Shown here: positions 57,568 through 64,000 of the stretch, piece after piece
How the letters are laid out: every line of letters begins with the position of its first letter
How positions within the stretch are numbered: the stretch's first letter is position 1
Source of the DNA: Anaspis maculata
Lineage: Eukaryota; Arthropoda; Insecta; Coleoptera; Scraptiidae
Assembly (NCBI GenBank): GCA_949128115.1
Contig: OX421963.1
Coordinates: forward strand, 53,563,306-53,627,305
Direction of reading: 5' to 3'
DNA length: 64,000 bases
Notes under the pieces: model-generated
The model's database searches: none
What the model saw: only the letters and a program-made list of their open reading frames with translations
What the model was told of the DNA's origin: nothing
Position numbers and translations under genes: made by a program

Positions 57568-57857
57568 GGGCCTTGCAATTGAAAAACTCAACGTGAGGTC
57601 GCCACTACTGTAGGGGGCGCCTACTTGGATGAAGCGGCCGTAACGACGCCAAAAACAGGGGAGTTTGAGTAGTTTGACCAGTAACTGACAGTGACTGGAG
57701 ACGTCAAGCAAGAAACAGAGGTTATCCAAATTTCAAATCAAGACATTAAATGACGGACGTCGGTCGCTGAAGCGTCAACGCCGTCAAAATTGACGAATTT
57801 GCCCCCAACGGTTGTGGCGCCCTCGGTGTGTAAAAGTGGCAGTGCAAGGCCCCATTG
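57568..57857 (+). mobile_element. MITE related to the THAP element, 290 bp
   Basis: GGGGCCTTGCAATTG to GTGCAAGGCCCC, and nearly identical to 10419-10694. It keeps both ends of the 9408-10694 element but lacks the THAP interior. Non-coding. Confidence 0.8.
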
Positions 57858-58601
57858 ACCTTTCCAATTTTAGGAGATAGAAAATACATGGATTTTCGAG
57901 GTCACCTTTGACGTTTTGACGTTTATGACGTTTGGACGTTTCGTTTCTGACTTTTGCGGGAATTTTGAATCGGTTAGCTATACTGTTCCCATCATCATGT
58001 GGGGAAAGTCACTAGAACCCATAAGGGAGTTTTTAATGGACGAAGTAATAGAGTTTTTTCGTAGTAAGATGCACGTGTCTGGTGCAGCGTGATCCCTGGT
58101 GGTGCTGGTGCAGCCACACTTCCATCAAGTTTGGGTCTTTCGTGACACAACACCCTTGAACCATTTCTGTAAGTATCTTCAGTATCTTCTCAGTTTTCCA
58201 CTACATATAACACACTTATTGGCAAGAACGAGGGTAAGAACAAGTGAAATCATGAAATCCATGCTGAAATCAAATAAATACACGACAGGGCGCTTGTCAG
58301 ATTCGAAAAATTTCCCATTGTCAGAAACGAAATGTCATATCTCAAGAAACATAGGACGATTTCCAATAACTGCGACAAGACGGATACACAATGTCAAAGT
58401 GCACTTGCCAGCTCAATTCTAAACTCAGCCTCGCCAATGTTTCGATTGTGTCGACATGTGGTGCTATTACTGATATTGGAACGCTAGCTGTGTCAAATTG
58501 TGTCGAATTGTGTCCTTATACGCCTTATTGGGAAGCGCCCAATGACCTCGATTAACCGTATCTTATGCGCATGACGTCACAGTAAAGAGTATAGCTACTC
58601 T

Positions 58602-59517
58602 TGCTGCGTTCGGCTTGGCTGTTCGAGTGACTCCTTTTCACTCCGAACACTCTAAATCGTTCGGGTACGGCCAAATGGAGTGAAGAGAGTCAACTCGGTA
58701 GCGTTCGGGTTGCGTAGAGTGGAGTGCATCGAGCTCACTCTACGTGCACCACCTTTTCACGCGGGGCGGATGGAGCTTGGGATGGAGTTTTTTGTTTGAG
58801 AGGTTACGTTTTGCTGCGTTTTGTCATCTTTTGGTACTGTCGGCTGTCGCCGTCATATCAGCATGGATAATAACTCAAAGAAATCAAAGGAAAGGGCGCT
58901 TGTGTGGTGGGATGTGGGATGAAAATCACCCAAGCAAAATTTCATGTGTTGTAGGACGCTTTGGGTAACCACGAAAACTCACTAGATGCCGAGAATTCTT
59001 TATTCAGCACCAAGATTCAGCTCCACTCCACACCTTAAGCTCTCAATGGATGTTCTAGAACTCCCCCACAGAGAACTCCCCTCGCCGCTGCTCGTCGACA
59101 CTAGTCAAAATCCCCCTTCCGCCTCCTTGTCCATCCCGCGCTGCCCTCCGCCCTTGCCACCGAGTTGGACACGTTCCCTGGCGCCTTTCACTCCCACGCG
59201 GCACCTCACACATGTTTTATTTCGATGTGTACCTATACCGATTTCACTCCCCCCTTTCTCAGTACCTACCTTCAAGTGGGTACCTCTTCTCTCATTTCAC
59301 TTTTCAGTTGCCATTCGGATTCGGCTATCACAGCTCATACCTGAGGGGCTCATACGTCGGCAGAAATTGCCTTATAATCTTAATGGACTTGACAGTGACA
59401 GGCGACTGGGTGACAGGGAACGTTTGGCTTGTTCTTGCCCCGTTCACTCCATAATCACGTGACCCAAACTCCAACTCCACTCCACTCGTTCCACTCCAAA
59501 CCAAGCCGAACGCAGCA
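58602..59517. mobile_element. TIR element with THAP-like remnant, 916 bp
   Basis: TGCTGCGTTCGGCTTGG and CCAAGCCGAACGCAGCA are exact inverted ends. The subterminal parts are rich in GAGTG/CACTC words that also pair. One THAP-like start is inside. No duplication of flanks was identified. Confidence 0.7.
58862..58951 (+). pseudogene. Possible THAP-domain start, broken
   Basis: An ATG (58862) opens MDNNSKKSKERA and then runs out of frame. One frame over the sequence reads CVVGCGMKITQAKFHVL and stops. C-x3-C followed by KFH resembles the first exon of a THAP zinc finger. Too short to be certain. Confidence 0.3.
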
Positions 59518-59531
59518 TCTATATAGGACAG

Positions 59532-60640
59532 CTGACTCGTCAGCCATTTTGGTGCAGATGTCACATTTGCGCACTCTGTCACGCGTTCTGATGCGTGGAT
59601 AATTAATAGCGGGAAATTTGAAAATGAATCGTCAACCTCGTCGTACGAGGTATCAGTTTTCAACTATGATGAGCTTCGCCTTGTCCATGAATGAAGACAG
59701 CGGCGTGACCCCTCACCTAATTCCACCTACCTAGAGAATGAACTGCAGACTGTAGTGAAACCCGCCCAAACCCGTGTCGGATTCGGCAGTTTTGTGCCCC
59801 GGGAATTCTGGGATCAAAAATCACGCCCCAGAAAACTGAGCTTTTTCAGTTTGTTTTGCACCCTCCAAGACTTTGCGCCCCAGATCTGTATATCCTTTTT
59901 GCACCCCGATACCTCGAATAATCCAACAACACTGACACACCCCCTTACTGCTGGTACCCGGAGCGAACCGCACTCCCCGCCCTCCCCTTGGTACACCACA
60001 CTGGCTGAAGAGGATTCAAAGTAGTGTTACGAATTTGCTTTGGGTACCTAGGTACCTACCTACTTTAATAATTAGGAGGAACGTTCAAACACATATTGTT
60101 TCACTGTTTTATTGCTGCATATAGGTTCTGCTAATTTACAAGTCACATGAATTGTCGTACGAGGTAAGTATTGCTCTATTTGTTCTTCGCGAGCTTGCGA
60201 GCATGCAGGCATCAGGCACTTCATTATTCGCTCAGTATTGTGCGAGTCGATCCAGGTGAATAACTCATCTCGGTTGTAGGGGCTCTTTGGTCCGGCGTTC
60301 ACGACGTCGTTGATATCCTCTTCACCAGTTCACCACCACGGTGTAGGTATGGTCCCTCCCTCGGATGAGGAACTACATGTCCCAAATTATTCTGTTTTTC
60401 ATGTATACTAACTAAATTACCAGAAAAATCACGATAAGAGCAGTTGAATTGTGCACACTTACCATATCTGTCAGTTTTTTTCTGAAACGTCAACAACGAC
60501 GCATTTACGGCAACTTGACGTCCATAGCTAACGTTGTCTTCGAAAAACTAGGTTTACTAAACGCAAAAATGACGCAAAAAGACGCTTGACATCGGAACGT
60601 CGGACTGACATCTGCACCAAAATGGCTGACGAGTCAGCTA
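59532..60640. mobile_element. TIR element, about 1.1 kb
   Basis: GCTGACTCGTCAGCCATTTT (59532) and its inverse at 60621-60640, with arms continuing through GGTGCAGATGTCA. Interior without recognised coding sequence; simple GGTACCTACCTAC repeat near 60046. Confidence 0.6.
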
Positions 60641-61027
60641 CCCTTTTATAGTAGCTGTAGTAAAGAGAGACAACGGAAAATTGGAGACCTCAATGGATGA
60701 CCAAAGTTGATACTTCAGGGAGTTCTACAAGCCATAACCCAAGAACCAGAAGTAGCACGTACACGAGTAAGGTGTCAAATTGTAGAGAATTGAATGAGCT
60801 TCCATTCGCATACAAACGCTTCCACCTCACATTAACTGAAATGAAGAGAGTGACAAAAAACTGTTTTTTGGGCGCCATCTTTCCAATATGGCGGCCAAAA
60901 CGGCAAAAATACGAAGTGAAAAAGTGGAAATTCGGAAAGGGCACCTCAAGATCTATAATACTGCCAAGTTTCAAAAATATCAGACAACCTTCAAAAAAGG
61001 CCGGAGTTTAGCATATCTTATAAAATA

Positions 61028-61084
61028 AAATATAAAATATATATATATATATATATATATTTTATATATATAAATATAAAATAC
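61028..61084 (+). repeat. (AT)n-rich microsatellite
   Basis: Uninterrupted TA units inside repeat R1 with flanking AAATATAAAAT. Confidence 0.9.
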
Positions 61085-61340
61085 AATTTTGACAGTTTCC
61101 CGAAATGACGTTTGTGAATTCAGGTATTAGTGCGGGAGCCCACTGCAAAATTCTGGGTCGATCGCTTTTATGAAGAATTTCTGTTTCAATCGATAGTGGG
61201 CAATACGATGAATATTCCGATACCCGACAGCCACCTTCCATTCCCTGCTATAAGGGTCGCCACCGGATTTGAAGATGCCCATTTTGAAACATTTTTTACA
61301 CCTCTTGTTTATATAAAAAAATGTCACAATGATTGACAGA

Positions 61341-61423
61341 AGGCGAGATGGTCGAGTGGTCTAGATAAAAGTAAACGAATTCAAAGGTCAGAGGTTCTAA
61401 TCTCCGCGAATACCTTTTTTTTT
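61341..61423 (+). ncRNA. tRNA-like Pol III sequence, left arm
   Basis: Box A TGGTCGAGTGG (61349-61359), box B GGTTCTAATCT (61393-61403), and a run of nine T from 61415. The GGTCGAGTGGTCTA wording is tRNA-Ser/Leu-like, but the T stem does not pair fully, so a SINE-type relic is more likely than a tRNA gene. Confidence 0.6.
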
Positions 61424-61998
61424 ATTCTTTTTTTTCGCATTTAAAAAGCTTGACTTACTTGAACTTTTTGAAATTGCGGAATTGAACGACGTTTCTCAAT
61501 TTGGAGTAACTTTCGTCGCTAAATTTATTAATGCTGCCGTTTTTTTCCACACAAAAAATACGGCATTTCCTAGTATAGTGCTCTTTCTTCAAACGTGAGT
61601 GCCATGAAAACCAGTGAAGTGTGGAGAATTGAAAAAAATAAGGGTTTCCTAAAATCAGGTGTGGAAATGTATAAGTATGTATTTCAAACTTTCAAAATCC
61701 GAAAAACTCGATTTTTTTTCAAAATTTTTATATATTTTTTGAAAAAAGACCCTCATTCTCTTGCCAGCTCAGATTTAAATAACTAATTTTTCTGTTACGT
61801 TTTTAGCTGCACAGATTTGGCAGTAACTCACGCCAAAAAAATCTATCTGTTGTTTCTCTTCCGCTCTGCAGCTGATCCGCAGTCTGTTTCAGCCGTTTTT
61901 TATGCTAGGAAATAACATCCTCAACTACTGAAAATGGTATCTTTGTATTAAACAGTGATATGTGTCTGTCAAGCTTTTAATAGGCGAAAAAAAAGAAT

Positions 61999-62082
61999 AA
62001 AAAAAAAGGTATTCGCGGAGATTAGAACCTCTGACCTTTGAATTCGTTTACTTTTATCTAGACCACTCGACCATCTCGCCTT
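61999..62082 (-). ncRNA. tRNA-like Pol III sequence, right arm
   Basis: Inverted copy of the left-arm unit, with the same A and B boxes and a T-run on the minus strand, facing the left copy. Confidence 0.6.
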
Positions 62083-62300
62083 CTGTCAATCATTGTGACA
62101 TTTTTTTATATAAGCAAGAGGTGTAAAAAATGATTCAAAATGGGTATCTTTAAAACCGGTGGCGACCCTTATAGCAGGGGATGGAAGGTGGCTGTCGGGT
62201 ATCGGAAGATTCATTGTATTGCCCACTATCGATTGAAACAGAAATTCTTCATAAAAGCGATCGACCCAGAATTTTGCAGTGGGCTCCCGGACTATATGAA

Positions 62301-62441
62301 AATAGTATATTATAATACGAGTTTAATAAGACGAAGTTTGTCACACGACTGTTTTTGGGGCCCGACGAACGCAGTGAGGAGGGTCCCAAAGGAAGGAGTG
62401 TGACGAAACGTCTTATTAAACGAGTGCAATATACTATTTTA
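62301..62441. mobile_element. MITE, about 140 bp
   Basis: AATAGTATATTATAATACGA and TTTAATAAGACG pair with CGTCTTATTAAACGAGTGCA and the end ATATACTATT. Arms about 45 bp around a GGGGCCCGACGAACGCAG core. Confidence 0.75.
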
Positions 62442-62702
62442 TCTATTTTGCCCAAAATATTTGAGAAAAATTTAAAAATTCTAGAGCTAGCAATGTCTTT
62501 CAGTGTCATAAAAGTCAAGCGCCAGTAAGACACGCGTTTGCGTGTCGAAAAGTGGCCAGTACGATACGGGAATAGATAAAAGAAGATAATTTTTTTGTCT
62601 ACAAAATGACGTTCCAGATGTTGAAATCCGTTGAAAAACAAACGAGCTACAGCCAGTTTATTATTACCAGCTAGATAAGCCCATTTTGGCGCCTCCACCA
62701 TA

Positions 62703-63873
62703 CAGGGTGATTCATGAGTGACCTTACATAGGCTAATGAGAGATAGAGGACTTCGAGGCGAGTCAGGATCCACTGGAGAAATTTTATTTTCTCCAATGGT
62801 TACGAAGATACAGGGTGTTTTGTGTGTTTCGTATGAAACTTTGATAAAGCGATATTTCTGAAACGGCCAAAGGTATTTTGTTGAAATTCACCAGTAATAT
62901 CTCTCTATTGGAACTCATCCTGAAGCCATGCCGGGTGAGTCAAAATTCAGGGCCGGGCTAGAAAAAAGGTGCCCCTTTTTTGTTTCATCTAAAAGTACAT
63001 TTTCTGACCGCTTTTCTAAAAAACTGCTATCGGATTCAAAAAGCTGAGGAAAATGCTTCAAGAATCACTCTTCAATTTAGATGGCACACCTAAACCGTTT
63101 CGAGAATAAAATAAAAAGTAAAATTTGTGGGTGAGTTCCCATTTTCGACAGGACATGATCGACTCATTGTTTGATTGAATTCATCAAAATTCATTTTTTG
63201 GCATGTCTCTGTTGAATAGAAGAGCTTGGTTGAAAGACAAATTCCAGAGCCGAACAATTTTTTTATGACAAAATCGAGAGTAAAACCAAAATTAGACTCG
63301 ATTTGGTCGTCAAAAAAAAAAAATTCCGGCTATGGAATTTTTCTTCCTACCAAGCCCTCCCATTCCACAGAGACAAGCTGAAAAATGAATTTGAATGAAT
63401 TCAAACAATGAGTCGATTATGTCCGGTCGAAAATGGGAACCCACCCACAAATTTTACTTTCAATTTTATTGCCGAAACGGTTCAGGTGTGCCATCTAAAT
63501 TGAAAAGTGATTCTTAAAGCATTTTTCCTTGGCTTTTTGAATCCGATGGCAGTTTTTTGGAGAAGCGGTCAGAAATTGTACTTTTTGATGAAACAAGAAA
63601 GGGCCACCTTTTTTCTAGCCCGGCCCTGGATTTTGACTTACCCGGTATGGCTTCGGGATGACTTCCAACGGAGAGATTTTACTGGTGAATTTCAAGGAAA
63701 TATCTCTAGCCGTTTCAGAAATATCGCTTATCAAAGTTTCATACGAAACACACAAAACACCCCTGTATCTTCGTAACCAATGGAGAAAACAAAGTTTCTT
63801 CAGTGGATCCTGACTCGCCTCGAAGTCCTCTATCTCCCATTAGCCTATGTAAGGTCACTCATGAATCACCCTG
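62703..63873. mobile_element. Foldback element, 1171 bp, TA duplication
   Basis: CAGGGTGATTCATGAGTGAC pairs with GTCACTCATGAATCACCCTG, and the arms stay complementary to a loop near 63290. TA flanks both ends. The empty target CCACCATATTTGCC exists at about 11332-11345. Non-coding. Confidence 0.92.
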
Positions 63874-64000
63874 TATTTGCCTGCAGCAGATGTCAATATT
63901 CCACCATAATTTTTCATGGTCCATGATCGCCCAGGAGTCGTTTAGGACATATCTCTATAATTATATCTTCACGAACTTGCACACGGCCAAGCCTTTTTTG

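Larger units (their letters stand above)
61130..62290. repeat. Palindrome whose arms carry tRNA-like sequences
   Basis: Arms about 61130-61455 and 61968-62290: GGGAGCCCACTGCAAAATTC pairs with GAATTTTGCAGTGGGCTCCC. The spacer is 510 bp. Each arm includes one tRNA-like Pol III promoter, pointing toward the spacer. Confidence 0.85.
60700..64000 (+). repeat. Dispersed repeat R1, copy split by two palindromes
   Basis: Segments 60700-61124, about 62570-62702 and 63874-64000 are collinear with R1 (compare 11046-11470). The gaps are the tRNA-like palindrome group and the CAGGGTG palindrome. It continues past the right edge. Confidence 0.85.

Noticed and set aside
58986..59462. 158-codon proline/serine-rich open frame
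   Set aside because: It lies in a TIR element rich in CACTC repeats, overlaps another frame of similar quality and has no family motif.
1..64000. CRISPR arrays, bacterial operons or a prophage
   Set aside because: No spaced short direct repeats or prokaryotic gene organisation; introns and eukaryotic elements are throughout.

Overview
The window is arthropod nuclear DNA, almost certainly from an insect. Spliced, widely spaced host genes sit in AT-rich sequence that is dominated by transposable elements. The insect call rests on a UV-type invertebrate opsin with short introns, on insect-type Ty3/gypsy, jockey-like and RTE-like retroelements, and on the many TA-flanked foldback elements. A hemipteran-like genome is my guess from overall character; species cannot be decided from the sequence.

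Host genes: (1) the first 284 residues of a UV-sensitive opsin, minus strand, running off the left edge (1-1069, four exons, TATA box near 1140). (2) A complete glucose-fructose oxidoreductase domain protein (GFOD1/2 family), one coding exon, minus strand (12872-14035). (3) FAD synthase, three coding exons on the minus strand (42086 to 31080), whose second intron seems to use a GC donor. (4) Lariat debranching enzyme DBR1, five exons on the plus strand (42506-48563), complete, 508 aa. Genes 3 and 4 are head to head with 419 bp between their start codons. Small or broken coding remnants include three THAP zinc-finger starts (9603, 14478, 58862) and a lysine-rich 101-aa ORF inside an inverted-repeat element (49521).

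Mobile DNA by region: 2242-7977 is a 5.7-kb inverted-repeat-bounded block with TTA target duplications that contains a decayed gypsy integrase. Ten bases beyond it lies a 504-bp miniature LTR retrotransposon (7988-8491) whose LTRs each hold a near-complete tRNA-like Pol III unit; this is the most unusual object in the window. 8816-11040 is a satellite interrupted by a THAP-containing DNA element, and 57568-57857 is a short relative of that element. 15790-20700 holds decayed RTE-type LINE pieces. 22440-29640 looks like one gypsy element nested in another of opposite strand. From 30 kb to the right edge there are at least nine long palindromes (0.5-2.2 kb), several with CAGGGTG-like ends and TA duplications. 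Two lie in FAD synthase introns and one in a DBR1 intron, so they would be transcribed as long hairpins.

How genes relate: FAD synthase and DBR1 probably share a bidirectional promoter. The opsin and GFOD genes stand alone. No operon-like or clustered pathway is seen. All exon borders come from splice-site motifs, reading phase and recognised protein motifs, not from transcripts.
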